Assembly: GCF_008119785.1 (NCBI RefSeq)
Contig: NZ_VSFA01000016.1
Location: 42,619-106,618 of the forward strand
From: Micromonospora sp. MP36
GTDB lineage: Bacteria > Actinomycetota > Actinomycetes > Mycobacteriales > Micromonosporaceae
Direction: 5' to 3'
DNA length: 64,000 nt
Notes under the pieces: generated by a model
Told to the model about the DNA's origin: nothing
The model's database searches: none
The model's input: the letters and a program-made list of their open reading frames with translations, nothing else
Shown: piece after piece, positions 10,774 through 18,472 of the stretch
How the letters are laid out: each line of letters opens with the position of its first letter
Numbering within the stretch: the stretch's first letter is position 1
Translations under genes and position numbers: made by a program

Positions 10774-11253
10774 ATGCCACGGGAAAAGGGCCGCAAGGTG
10801 GTCGCCTCCAACAAGAAGGCGCGCCACGACTACGCCATCCTCGACACGTACGAGGCGGGCATGGCGCTGACCGGCACCGAGGTCAAGTCGCTGCGGGCCG
10901 GCCGGGCGTCGCTGGTCGACGCGTTCGCCCAGGAGCGTGACGGCGAGCTCTACCTGCACGGCATGCACATCCCGGAGTACACCCAGGGCACCTGGACCAA
11001 CCACGAGCCCCGGCGTACCCGGAAGCTGCTGCTCAAGCGGCTGGAGATCGACCGGCTGATCGGCAAGACCCGGGAGAGCGGGCTCACCATGGTGCCGCTG
11101 CAGGTCTACTTCTCCGACGGCTGGGCGAAGGTGGAGATCGGCCTGGCCCGGGGTAAGAAGTCGTACGACAAGCGCCAGGACCTCGCCAAGCGGGACGCCG
11201 ACCGGGAGATGGCCCGGGCGGTCGGCCGGCGCGGCAAGGGCATGAACGAGTGA
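10774..11253 (+). CDS. smpB: SsrA-binding protein SmpB
   Basis: Binds the tRNA-like end of tmRNA and positions it in the A site of stalled ribosomes for trans-translation. It has 159 residues from ATG 10774, with GGAGGT 7 bp upstream. Seen: the oligonucleotide-binding barrel core ([53 protein letters not shown]) and the basic C-terminal tail ([19 protein letters not shown]), which reaches into the mRNA channel. It lies about 100 bp before ssrA, its RNA partner. Identification is secure. Confidence 0.97.
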   Translation: MPREKGRKVVASNKKARHDYAILDTYEAGMALTGTEVKSLRAGRASLVDAFAQERDGELYLHGMHIPEYTQGTWTNHEPRRTRKLLLKRLEIDRLIGKTRESGLTMVPLQVYFSDGWAKVEIGLARGKKSYDKRQDLAKRDADREMARAVGRRGKGMNE

Positions 11254-11357
11254 TTCGTCCCCCGGTGTCCGGAACGATGATCCGGCCGGCCTCGGGATGA
11301 ATCCGGTTGCGGCAGGCGTTAGGCTTAACGGTGCTGCCGACAGGGGCAGCCCGTCGA

Positions 11358-11733
11358 GGGGGTGACTGGTTTCGACTTCGTGCGTTGCGGCAGGGGAAGC
11401 GAGCCGAGGAAGCCGACGTCGTCTCGTGAATCGGTCGTCGGAAACCAATAAGCGCCAAGAACAATCGCGCTGACTTCGCTCTCGCCGCCTGAGGCGAGTA
11501 GCAAGTCTGTCGGCCTGGGAGCGCCTTCGACCCAGTTAGCCGGCATCAGCTAGAAGGCTGGCCAATCGGACCCGGTCGCGGGGTCCGTGCGGCGAGATCA
11601 ATCAGCGACTGGGCCCGTCACACCGACTCGCTCGCGTGATCGGAGGGGCCGAGTAGAGGCACAGCGAGCTGCGCTCGGAGAAGCCCTGACAAGGCGGCGA
11701 AGGACCCGGGTTCGATTCCCGGCACCTCCACCA
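11358..11733 (+). ncRNA. ssrA: Transfer-messenger RNA (tmRNA)
   Basis: A 376-nt one-piece tmRNA. The 5' GGGGGTG (11358-11364) pairs with CACCTCC (11723-11729), followed by an encoded ACCA (11730-11733). The T arm GGTTCGATTCC lies just before it. The typical 5' GACTGGTTTCGAC is present. Pseudoknot-like GC repeats follow the tag. It rescues stalled ribosomes with SmpB, whose gene lies directly upstream. Confidence 0.96.
11454..11492 (+). other. tmRNA tag reading frame
   Basis: Resume codon GCC at 11454, tag peptide AKNNRADFALAA, stop TGA at 11490-11492. The LAA end marks tagged proteins for ClpXP-type proteolysis. Confidence 0.9.
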
Positions 11734-11739
11734 CCTGAC

Positions 11740-11775
11740 CTGTGCGCCCCGGTCCACCCGGACCGGGGCGCACAG
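11740..11775 (+). terminator. Terminator after tmRNA
   Basis: Perfect 16-bp arms (11740-11755 and 11760-11775) with a 4-base loop, starting 7 bp after the tmRNA 3' end, followed by a weak pyrimidine tail. Confidence 0.85.
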
Positions 11776-11816
11776 TCGTCTTCAGCCCCGTTGCCGTCAG
11801 CGTCTAGGCTGCGGCT

Positions 11817-12473
11817 GTGGCGGACGAGAAGATCCGGCTCTCCGTGGGCGCCGCGCCCGGCCAACGCGCCTTCGCGGCGGTGGCGGGTGTCCTGTGCACC
11901 GCCTTCGGTGCGGTCTTCGTGCTGCTACCGATCTTCGCCGGCCCGCTGCTGAGCCGGCTGACCGGCTACGGCGACCCCTTCCCGTCGTACGACGAGGCGC
12001 GGGACCTGCCGCCCGGCATGCTCCCGCCGGCGCTGAACGACCCCGCCTCGCCGGGGTCGTTCCGGTTCGTCGGGCTCTGTGGCCTGCCGTTCGTGCTGCT
12101 CGGCCTCTATCTCCTGTTGCGGGTGCTGCGCACCGCCGCCTGGCTGGAGGGGACCCGGGCCTCTGTCCGCGGCGCGCTCGGCACCCGCACCGTGGACCTG
12201 GCCACCGCCGAGGTGCGGGGCGGGGCGCTCGCCTACCGGGGCGGCGACGACGCGGTCCTGCGGGTGCCGACCGTGATCGCCCGCGACCGGGACACCGGCC
12301 GGCGGGTCACCATCCCGCTCCAGGGCATGGGGCTGGCCACCCTGCCGTCGAACGAACTGCGGGCGCTCGCGGACGCGATCACCACCGGCCGGCCGAACGA
12401 GGGCCGGGACGCCGACGTGCACGTCCTGGCCGGTCGACTGCGCGACATGGCGGGAGATCCGCTGGGTCGGTGA
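11817..12473 (+). CDS. Two-pass membrane protein of unknown function
   Basis: A 218-residue protein from GTG 11817. A TAGGCT -10 hexamer (11805-11810) puts transcription start exactly on this GTG, so the mRNA is probably leaderless. There are two hydrophobic segments (about 20-42, AVAGVLCTAFGAVFVLLPIF; about 83-105, FVGLCGLPFVLLGLYLLLRV) separated by an extracellular loop containing DPFPSYDEARDLPPG. The C-terminal half (about 110-218) is a soluble, probably beta-rich domain with TRTVDLATAEVRGGAL and VIARDRDTGRRVTIPL, similar in feel to PH-like membrane-associated domains. No characterised family is recognised. Confidence 0.72.
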   Translation: MADEKIRLSVGAAPGQRAFAAVAGVLCTAFGAVFVLLPIFAGPLLSRLTGYGDPFPSYDEARDLPPGMLPPALNDPASPGSFRFVGLCGLPFVLLGLYLLLRVLRTAAWLEGTRASVRGALGTRTVDLATAEVRGGALAYRGGDDAVLRVPTVIARDRDTGRRVTIPLQGMGLATLPSNELRALADAITTGRPNEGRDADVHVLAGRLRDMAGDPLGR

Positions 12474-12597
12474 GGTTATTGGGACAGATGGGGCTGCTGG
12501 GGCGAACGGGGCAGATGAGGCGCGACGCGACCCTGGACAGCCCGCCCAGCCAGGTCCACCATCGCTGTACGCGGAAGCGCAGCAGCGGGAGGTGCCC

Positions 12598-13068
12598 ATG
12601 GTCACCGGTCCGATCCAGCAGCCGTCCACCGTTGCCCCGGCGGCGCGACCGCCCGCCGCGCGCCAGCCCGGGCCCACCCTCCCCGGTGAGCTGAGCGCCC
12701 TCGCCCGGGCGCTCGCCACGTCGGCGGAGGAGTCGCGCTGGCGAGAGCACCTGGTCGTCCAGCTCGGCCCGGTCCGGCGGGGCTTCGCCGAGCACGTCCG
12801 GCTCACCGAGGGCCCCGACGGCCTCTACGCGGAACTGCTCCACCAGGCGCCCCGGCTGGACCGGGGGGTACGCCTGCTGACCCACGAGCACGCCGCCATC
12901 GCCGCGGCGCTCGTCGCCCTCCAGCGCGCCGCCGAGCTGCCCGCCGTGCCCGCCGAGGAGGTGCGGGAACGGGTCGGGAACCTGCTGCGGGCCCTCGACC
13001 AGCACCGGCAGCGGGGCGCGGACCTGCTCTGGGAGGCGTACGAGACGGACCTGGGCGGGGAGACCTGA
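12598..13068 (+). CDS. Hypothetical protein, possible hemerythrin-like helical bundle
   Basis: A 156-residue protein. ATG 12598 is preferred over GTG 12592 because the Shine-Dalgarno GGGAGG (12587-12592) then has a 5-bp spacing. After a Pro/Ala-rich 40-residue start the rest is strongly helical, with spaced His and Glu residues (REHLVV, AEHVRLTEG, LLTHEHAAIAAAL, ALDQHRQRGADLLWEAY). That pattern resembles hemerythrin/DUF domains that bind a di-iron centre, but ligand spacing cannot be confirmed by eye. It sits 40 bp before a lipoprotein gene in the same orientation. Function unknown. Confidence 0.65.
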   Translation: MVTGPIQQPSTVAPAARPPAARQPGPTLPGELSALARALATSAEESRWREHLVVQLGPVRRGFAEHVRLTEGPDGLYAELLHQAPRLDRGVRLLTHEHAAIAAALVALQRAAELPAVPAEEVRERVGNLLRALDQHRQRGADLLWEAYETDLGGET

Positions 13069-13107
13069 CCTGGGGAACCGGCGGCGGGGACGCGGCGTCC
13101 AACCGGC

Positions 13108-14112
13108 ATGCGTCGCACCTTCGCCCTGTTGGGGTTGCCGCTTCTGCTCCTCGCCGGCTGCGCCGCGCCCGGCCCCGCTCCGATCGGGCCGCCGGGCGAG
13201 GACCCCGACCACCGCTGGGCGGCGTTCCATCAGCGGGCCGGCGAGGTGGCCGACGCCTGGCGGCCGGGCGAGGTGTGGCGCAGCGGTTACGTGCCGCTGG
13301 AGGAGGCCACCGTGCTGACCGGTGAGCCGGGCTTCACCGGCGACACCAAGCAGGCGTTCCTCCTCGGCTGGTACCGGGACCAGATCGCCCTGCCGACCGC
13401 CACGCCGGCCGACGGGACGATCCGGTTCCCGGACGGCACGCTGCGGGTGCCGCTGATCAGCGCCGCCGAGGCGTACGCCCAGCTGGACCAGGGAGACCCG
13501 CCGACGTGCGACGGGCGGCCGATGGCGCCGCCCACCGCTCGACCGGGGCGGCTCAAGGACGGCGGGCCGACCATCGAGCCGGGACCGGACGGCCTGCTGC
13601 CCACCCGCCCGGGACCGGACAGCCCGGTCGCCACCCACGTGGACACCCCCTGCATCCCGCTCACGGTCACCGCGGTGAAGCTGGGCAGCGCCTCGGTGCG
13701 CACCAGCCGGGGCTTGGCCGAGGTGCCGGCCTGGCTGTTCACCGTGGCGGAACTGCGGGTGCCGGTGGCCCGGCTGGCGGTCGCGGCGCGCGCGGTCGGG
13801 GCCCGACCGGAGGGCGCGACGCCCGCCCGGCCGCTGCCCGACGGGGTGGTGGCCGTGCAGACCCTCGATGCCGTGGACGGCGCCCGCCTGGACTACCGGG
13901 TCGGGGTGGGCGCCTGCGACGGCGGTGTCACCCCGCTGGTGCTGGAGCGGGACGACGTGGTGGTGCTGGGCGCCGGGGTGGTCCGGTCAACCGGCATCTG
14001 CACGGCGCAGCTGGTGCTGAAGCCGGCGAGCGTCACCCTGAAGGCCCCGCTCGGTGCCCGGACGGTGCTCGACGTGGGCAGCGGCAGCCCGCTCACCCTG
14101 GTGCGGCGGTGA
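13108..14112 (+). CDS. Secreted lipoprotein of unknown function
   Basis: A 334-residue protein with a lipoprotein signal (MRRTFALLGLPLLLLAGC, lipidated Cys18), so it is predicted to be anchored on the outer face of the membrane. The mature part has a few recognisable patches, such as DPDHRWAAFHQRAGEVADAW and PLEEATVLTGEPGF, two further Cys residues that could pair, and no enzyme motif. It is convergent with the decarboxylase-like gene, with a 3-bp gap, and follows the helical-bundle gene. Likely a lineage-specific conserved lipoprotein. Confidence 0.72.
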   Translation: MRRTFALLGLPLLLLAGCAAPGPAPIGPPGEDPDHRWAAFHQRAGEVADAWRPGEVWRSGYVPLEEATVLTGEPGFTGDTKQAFLLGWYRDQIALPTATPADGTIRFPDGTLRVPLISAAEAYAQLDQGDPPTCDGRPMAPPTARPGRLKDGGPTIEPGPDGLLPTRPGPDSPVATHVDTPCIPLTVTAVKLGSASVRTSRGLAEVPAWLFTVAELRVPVARLAVAARAVGARPEGATPARPLPDGVVAVQTLDAVDGARLDYRVGVGACDGGVTPLVLERDDVVVLGAGVVRSTGICTAQLVLKPASVTLKAPLGARTVLDVGSGSPLTLVRR

Positions 14113-14115
14113 CGC

Positions 14116-15711
14116 TCAGAGGAGCCGAGGCAGCTCGGTGCTGATCGGCGCCGGCAGCACCGTGGGCCGGTCGGCGGCCAGCGCCGCGTCGAGCGCCTCC
14201 CCGAGCCGGTCCAGCGGGTCCACCACGGCGGACGCGCAACCGTAGCCGTGGGCGATGGCGGCGATGTCCAGCCCGGGTAGGTCGAGCGCCGGCACCCCGG
14301 GGGTGTGCTTCAGCTCGGCGAAGGCCTTGAGGATGGCGTACTGGTGGTTGACCGGGACCACGACGGCGAGCGGCAGGCGCAGCTGCGCGGCGGTCCACAG
14401 CGCCTGCACCGAGTAGTGGAACGAGCCGTCGCCGACCACGGCCACCACCGGCCGGCCGCGCCCGGTGTCCCGCTCGGCCAGGGCGACCCCGACCGCCGCC
14501 GGCAGGCCGAAGCCGAGGCCACCGCTGGCCATCGTGAAGTACGACCGCGGCCGGCTGATCCGCAGTCGCCGGCGCAGCGCGGCCAGGTTGGATGGTGACT
14601 CCTGCACCAGCACCCCGTCGGCCGGCCAGTGCCGGGCCAGCGCGGCGAAGAGCGCGTCGGCGCTCGGCGGGCTGGTCGCCTCAGGCGTCGCCGGCTCCGG
14701 CCGGACGGGCGGCGCCGGCCGGTCCGCCGGCGGCAGCAGCTCCAGCAGGCCGGCCAGGACCAGCCCGGCGTCGCCGAGCAGGCTCTCCCCGACCGGGGCG
14801 CGGGCCGCCTCGTCCGGGTCGTCGGTGACGTGCAGCAGCCGGGCGCCGTCGGGCAGGTAGTCGCCCGGCACGTGCGGGTAGTAACGGAACACCGGGGCGC
14901 CGACCACCAGCACCGTGTCGTGGCCGCGCAGCGCCTCGGCGAGCGGGCCGATCGCGTACGGCAGGACCCCGCGGAAGTGCGGGTGGTTCTCGGGGAAGAC
15001 GGCCCGCTCCGGCGCCGGGGCGGCCCACACCGGGGCGGCCAGCCGTTCGGCCAGCGCCACGGCCGCCGGCCACGCGTCGGTCCGGTCCACCGCCGCGCCG
15101 AGCACCAGCACCGGGGCGCGGCTGGCGGTGAGGGTGGCGGCGAAGCCGCGCAGCCGGTCCGGGTCCGGGGCGGCCCGGGTCGCCACCGTCCGGACCTGCG
15201 GGGGCGGGTCGGCGGGCTGGGCCCAGTCGTCCATCGGCACGGAGAGGAACACCGGCCCGGCCGGGGGCTGCACCGCCGTCGCGTACGCCCGCATGAAGGC
15301 CGCCGGCACGTCCTGCGCGCGGGCCGGCTCGTGGGCCCACTTGACGTACGGCTGGGTCAGCTCGGCCGCCCGCGGGCTAGCCAGCCGGGGTTCGAGCAGC
15401 AGCATCTCCCGGGTCTGCTGGCCGGCGGTGACGATCAGCGGGGTCTTGTTGTGCCAGGCGGTGACCAGGTTGCCCATGCCGTTGCCGGTGCCCGGGGCGG
15501 TGTGCAGGTTGACGTGCGCGGGCCGGCCGGTGGCCTGGGCGTACCCGTCGGCCATGCCGACCGCCGCCGCCTCCTGAAGCGCGTGCACGTAGCGGAAGTC
15601 GGCCGGGAAATCGCGGAGGAAGGGCTCCTCGGTGGAGCCGGGGTTGCCGAAGACGGTGGTCAGACCGAGGGCACGCAGCAGGTCGTACGTGGTGTCGCGG
15701 ACCGTTGCCAT
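14116..15711 (-). CDS. ThDP-dependent decarboxylase, benzoylformate decarboxylase-like
   Basis: A 531-residue thiamine-diphosphate enzyme. BFD converts phenylglyoxylate to benzaldehyde plus CO2 in mandelate breakdown. ATG 15711 follows a G-rich site and gives numbering that matches the Pseudomonas enzyme: Ser26 (FGNPGSTEEPF), Glu47 (QEAAAVGMADGY) and His70 (LHTAPGTGNGMGNL). The ThDP/Mg motif GDGSFHYSVQALW to VNHQYAI is present. The second active-site histidine (His281 of P. putida, in FRYHQYDPG) is replaced: FRYYPHVPG has Tyr278 there, with a His two positions later. No mandelate-pathway genes are nearby, so the true substrate may be another 2-keto acid. Family is secure; substrate is uncertain. 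Confidence 0.82.
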   Translation of the reverse strand: MATVRDTTYDLLRALGLTTVFGNPGSTEEPFLRDFPADFRYVHALQEAAAVGMADGYAQATGRPAHVNLHTAPGTGNGMGNLVTAWHNKTPLIVTAGQQTREMLLLEPRLASPRAAELTQPYVKWAHEPARAQDVPAAFMRAYATAVQPPAGPVFLSVPMDDWAQPADPPPQVRTVATRAAPDPDRLRGFAATLTASRAPVLVLGAAVDRTDAWPAAVALAERLAAPVWAAPAPERAVFPENHPHFRGVLPYAIGPLAEALRGHDTVLVVGAPVFRYYPHVPGDYLPDGARLLHVTDDPDEAARAPVGESLLGDAGLVLAGLLELLPPADRPAPPVRPEPATPEATSPPSADALFAALARHWPADGVLVQESPSNLAALRRRLRISRPRSYFTMASGGLGFGLPAAVGVALAERDTGRGRPVVAVVGDGSFHYSVQALWTAAQLRLPLAVVVPVNHQYAILKAFAELKHTPGVPALDLPGLDIAAIAHGYGCASAVVDPLDRLGEALDAALAADRPTVLPAPISTELPRLL

Positions 15712-15851
15712 CGCCGACTGCCCCCCGTCCCCCAAAGGTGCGGGGAGATGGCTCGATGATCAGTTCCCCGACGATCCGAATCTATCGGGCGGTTGCCGGC
15801 TTTTCGGGCGCTTCCCGAGTCTGGTGGCGGCGGTGGCCGACCGGTCACCGA

Positions 15852-16655
15852 TCAGGGCAGCGGGAACGGCAGTTTGATCCCGTCGAGCGCGTGACCGCAC
15901 GGGCAGTCCCGCTCGGCCGGCAGCGCCGCGACCGCGTCCAGCAGCACGGCCCGCAGCACGTTGGTGTTCTCCGCGAAGACCCGGAACACCTCCTCCTGGG
16001 TGACCGACTCTTCGGCCGTCACGCCCGCGTCCAGGTCGGTGACAAGCGCGATCGACGTGTAGCAGAGGGCCAGCTCGCGGGCGAGCACAGCCTCCGGGTG
16101 GCCGGTCATGTTGACCACCGTGCCGCCGAGCGAGGCGAACCAGCGCGACTCGGCCCGGGTGGAGAAGCGCGGCCCCTCGACCACCACCACGGTCCCGCCG
16201 TCCACCGCCGGTACGCCGCGCCCCGCCGCCGCGTCGAGCAGCGTCCGCCGCCCGACGGGGCAGTAGGGGTCGGCGAACGAGACGTGCACCGCGCCCTGGT
16301 CGTAGTAGGTCTGGGCGCGCCCGCTGGTGCGGTCGACGAGCTGGTCCGGCACCACGAACGTGCCCGGGCCCAGCTCGGGCCGCAGTCCGCCGACCGCGCA
16401 GGGGGCGAGCACCTGGCGTACGCCGAGGGAGCGCAGCGCCCAGAGGTTCGCCCGGTACGGGATCAGGTGCGGTGGGTAGCGGTGGTCGCGGCCGTGCCGG
16501 GGCAGGAACGCCACCCGGCGCCCGCCCACCTCGGCGATGGTGACCGCGTCCGACGGCGCTCCGTACGGTGTCTGCACGACGTGCTCGGTGGCGCCGTCGA
16601 GCAGGGCGTACAAGCCTGACCCGCCGATCACCGCCAGCTCGGCCGTTGGACCCAT
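15852..16655 (-). CDS. mtnP: S-methyl-5'-thioadenosine phosphorylase-type nucleoside phosphorylase
   Basis: A 267-residue member of the PNP/MTAP family. It cleaves a purine (methylthio)nucleoside with phosphate, the first step of the methionine salvage route. Seen: the N-terminal phosphate loop IGGSGLYALLDG, FLPRHGRDHRYPPHLIPYRANLWAL, the substrate loop VVEGPRFSTRAESRWF, and NMTGHPEAVLARELALCYTS near residue 185, which is typical of MTAP-like proteins. The C-terminal CPCGHALDG is unusual but occurs in actinobacterial members. ATG 16655 is used. Alternative substrates (methylthioinosine, guanosine) cannot be excluded. No other salvage genes (mtnA-D) are adjacent. Confidence 0.85.
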   Translation of the reverse strand: MGPTAELAVIGGSGLYALLDGATEHVVQTPYGAPSDAVTIAEVGGRRVAFLPRHGRDHRYPPHLIPYRANLWALRSLGVRQVLAPCAVGGLRPELGPGTFVVPDQLVDRTSGRAQTYYDQGAVHVSFADPYCPVGRRTLLDAAAGRGVPAVDGGTVVVVEGPRFSTRAESRWFASLGGTVVNMTGHPEAVLARELALCYTSIALVTDLDAGVTAEESVTQEEVFRVFAENTNVLRAVLLDAVAALPAERDCPCGHALDGIKLPFPLP

Positions 16656-16698
16656 CGGCCCTCCTTCGATCCTGTCGCGATCACCCGCCTGCCAGACC

Positions 16699-16728
16699 TT
16701 AACCAGCGGGCGAGCCGCAGGCTAATGT
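16699..16728 (+). promoter_or_regulatory. Promoter upstream of the yqgE leader peptide
   Basis: -35 TTAACC (16699-16704), 18-bp spacer, -10 TAATGT (16723-16728). Predicted +1 is about 16735, one base before an ATG that opens a 19-codon frame. Confidence 0.5.
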
Positions 16729-16735
16729 GCGTGGC

Positions 16736-16795
16736 ATGGGGTTGACCGCGCGGATGGTCGACGACGTCGGGTGCGCCGCACAGGCGTACGGCTGA
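16736..16795 (+). CDS. Possible leaderless 19-residue leader peptide
   Basis: ATG 16736 lies at or next to the predicted transcription start and opens a short frame (MGLTARMVDDVGCAAQAYG, TGA 16793-16795) ending 3 bp before the GTG of yqgE. Leaderless small upstream frames are common in actinobacteria and can couple or attenuate translation of the next gene. There is no conservation evidence here, so this is a candidate only. Confidence 0.35.
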   Translation: MGLTARMVDDVGCAAQAYG

Positions 16796-16798
16796 CGG

Positions 16799-17398
16799 GT
16801 GTCGGACATGCAGGGTGAGGGACAGGCGATCGGTGGCCGAGCCATGGAGTCCATGACCGGGCAGCTGCTGGTCGCGACTCCGGCGCTCAAAGACCCGAAC
16901 TTCGACCGTACGGTCGTGCTGCTGGTCGCCCACGAGCCCGGCGGCGCCCTCGGCGTGGTGCTGAACCGGGCCACCGAGGTGCCGGTCGCCGACGTCCTGG
17001 GCGACTGGAGCGACCTGGCCCGGCACCCCGCGGTGCTCTTCGAGGGCGGCCCGGTGCAGCCCGATTCGGCGATCTGCCTGGCCCGGATGCGTCACCCGGT
17101 CAAGCCGGTGAAGGGCTTCCACCGGGTGTCCGGCGCGGTGGGCACCATCGACCTCTCCGTCGACCCCGAGCGGCTGCGCGAGGCCGTCGGTGGGATCCGC
17201 GTCTTCGCCGGGTACGCGGGCTGGGGCGCCGGCCAGCTCGAGCGCGAGATCGAGGAGGGGTCCTGGTTCGTCCTCGACGCCCTCCCGGGGGACGCCTTCG
17301 TCGACCGGCCCGACGACCTCTGGCCCATGGTGCTGCGCCGGCAGGGCGGCATGATGGCGGCGGTGGCCCACTTCCCGCCGGACGTGGCGCTGAACTGA
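16799..17398 (+). CDS. YqgE/AlgH family protein
   Basis: A 199-residue UPF0301/AlgH protein. Seen: SMTGQLLVATPALKDPNFDRTVVLLVAHEPGGALGVVLNR spread over residues 18-60, FEGGPVQPDSAICLAR in the middle, and VRVFAGYAGWGAGQLE-type sequence (RVFAGYAGWGAGQLEREI) at about 140-155, all hallmarks of the family. The biochemical role is not settled (AlgH affects alginate regulation in Pseudomonas). GTG 16799 gives the longest frame; ATG 16844 (MESMTGQLL) is equally plausible and matches many relatives. It precedes tRNA-Ala. Confidence 0.88.
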   Translation: MSDMQGEGQAIGGRAMESMTGQLLVATPALKDPNFDRTVVLLVAHEPGGALGVVLNRATEVPVADVLGDWSDLARHPAVLFEGGPVQPDSAICLARMRHPVKPVKGFHRVSGAVGTIDLSVDPERLREAVGGIRVFAGYAGWGAGQLEREIEEGSWFVLDALPGDAFVDRPDDLWPMVLRRQGGMMAAVAHFPPDVALN

Positions 17399-17422
17399 CC
17401 GGCGTGGGGGTACCCCGCGAGA

Positions 17423-17450
17423 TGACCATGCCGACCGGCGTGTGTATAGT
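17423..17450 (+). promoter_or_regulatory. tRNA-Ala promoter
   Basis: -10 TATAGT (17445-17450) is the most AT-rich hexamer nearby. A weaker -35 TGACCA (17423-17428) stands 16 bp upstream. It is 35 bp before the tRNA. Confidence 0.5.
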
Positions 17451-17485
17451 TCTCTGCGTGCCCGGGCGACCGGGGACGACCGCAA

Positions 17486-17558
17486 GGGGCCGTGGCGCAG
17501 CTGGTAGCGCACCACACTGGCAGTGTGGGGGTCAGGGGTTCGAGTCCCCTCGGCTCCA
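17486..17558 (+). tRNA. tRNA-Ala (anticodon GGC)
   Basis: A 73-nt cloverleaf. Acceptor GGGGCCG (17486-17492) pairs with CGGCTCC (17551-17557); discriminator A 17558; anticodon stem CCACA/TGTGG with loop CTGGCAG (anticodon GGC); T arm GGTTCGAGTCC. The CCA end is not encoded (CCC follows). Confidence 0.95.
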
Positions 17559-17565
17559 CCCAAGC

Positions 17566-17607
17566 AAAAAGCCCTGATGGGGGACACAATCCCCCATCAG
17601 GGCTTTT
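17566..17607 (+). terminator. Bidirectional terminator after tRNA-Ala
   Basis: Perfect 14-bp stem (17571-17584 and 17590-17603) flanked by an A-run and a T-run (17566-17570, 17604-17607). It can end the tRNA transcript and the convergent VOC gene. Confidence 0.88.
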
Positions 17608-17694
17608 CTCGTTTCTGCTGCTCTCGGTGCGTACGCGACCGGCGGTCCGGCGCACCTCCCGGGCGCAGGTGCCCAGGAGGTGCTCCGGCGGCCT

Positions 17695-18135
17695 TCAGCT
17701 GAGCTGTTCGGCCAGCCCGACGATGATGCCCTCGGGGCCGCGGACGTAGCAGAGCCGATAGGTGTTCTCGTACTGCGCCAGCTCGCCGACGAGTTCGGCG
17801 CCGTGGGTGCGCAGGCGGGCGAGGACGTCCTCGATGTCGTCGACGGCGAACATGATGCGGCGAATGCCCAGCGTGTTCGCCGGTGCATCCTTCGGCTCGG
17901 CGCTGATCGCCTTCGGCGTGTGGAACATCGCCAGCTCGATTCGGCCGTGGCCGTCCGGGGTCCGCAGCATTGCGACTTCCTGTCGGACGTCGTCGATCCC
18001 GATGACACGCTCCACCCAGCGTCCCTCGATCGGCGCCCTGCCCTCCAGCTCCATGCCAAGTTCGACGAAGAACGAAATAACAGCGTCAAGGTCGTCGACA
18101 ACGATGAGGACGTTGTCCATCCGCTGGATCGTCAT
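17695..18135 (-). CDS. VOC (glyoxalase/bleomycin resistance) family protein
   Basis: A 146-residue protein of the vicinal oxygen chelate superfamily with two paired beta-alpha-beta-beta-beta units (MDNVLIVVDDLDAVISFFVELGMEL at 6-30; RIMFAVDDIEDVLARLRTHGAELVG at 90-115). It ends in CYVRGPEGIIVGLAEQL, the usual metal-site strand. Members are metal-dependent lyases, dioxygenases or drug-binding proteins; the substrate is unknown. ATG 18135 is chosen because AAGGAG lies 7 bp upstream; open frame further upstream has no coding character. Confidence 0.85.
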   Translation of the reverse strand: MTIQRMDNVLIVVDDLDAVISFFVELGMELEGRAPIEGRWVERVIGIDDVRQEVAMLRTPDGHGRIELAMFHTPKAISAEPKDAPANTLGIRRIMFAVDDIEDVLARLRTHGAELVGELAQYENTYRLCYVRGPEGIIVGLAEQLS

Positions 18136-18415
18136 GCTGGGTCTCCTTGGTGTGGTACGGCCACGGTGGCCCCATCCGTCCCTGAGACGGAGCCGCCAGG
18201 CCGTTCTCGACATCGTTCGCCACATCTTCTTCGGGCCCCCTCTTGACGCGGCCGCAACCTGGCCGGATGCCGGAGGCCCCAGCCGGCACACGACGATGTC
18301 CGCCGCGGTCAGCGTGCTGCTCCGGGCGTCCGGCCGGCCGCAGGCGGAGGCGAACGAGCAGACGGGCCTGGGGGCCGACGTCCAGGTGGGGCATGGGTGC
18401 CCGGTGCGAAGGCGA
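18136..18415. other. 280-bp region without a recognised gene
   Basis: Upstream region of the VOC gene. Apart from its Shine-Dalgarno site I see no promoter pair, repeat or RNA structure here. The stretch ends in the hairpin at 18416-18452. Confidence 0.4.
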
Positions 18416-18452
18416 AACACCCTGGTGAGGGGCAAGCCCTCACCAGGGTGTT
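18416..18452 (-). terminator. Terminator of the M15-like peptidase gene
   Basis: Perfect 16-bp arms (18416-18431 and 18437-18452) with loop GCAAG, 20 bp beyond the stop of the minus-strand gene; read on that strand a TTTC tail follows. Confidence 0.8.
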
Positions 18453-18472
18453 GGTCGTCTCTGACTCAGGCG

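Noticed and set aside
11358..11733. Small protein-coding frames across the tmRNA
   Set aside because: The stretch is fully explained by tmRNA structure and its tag frame.
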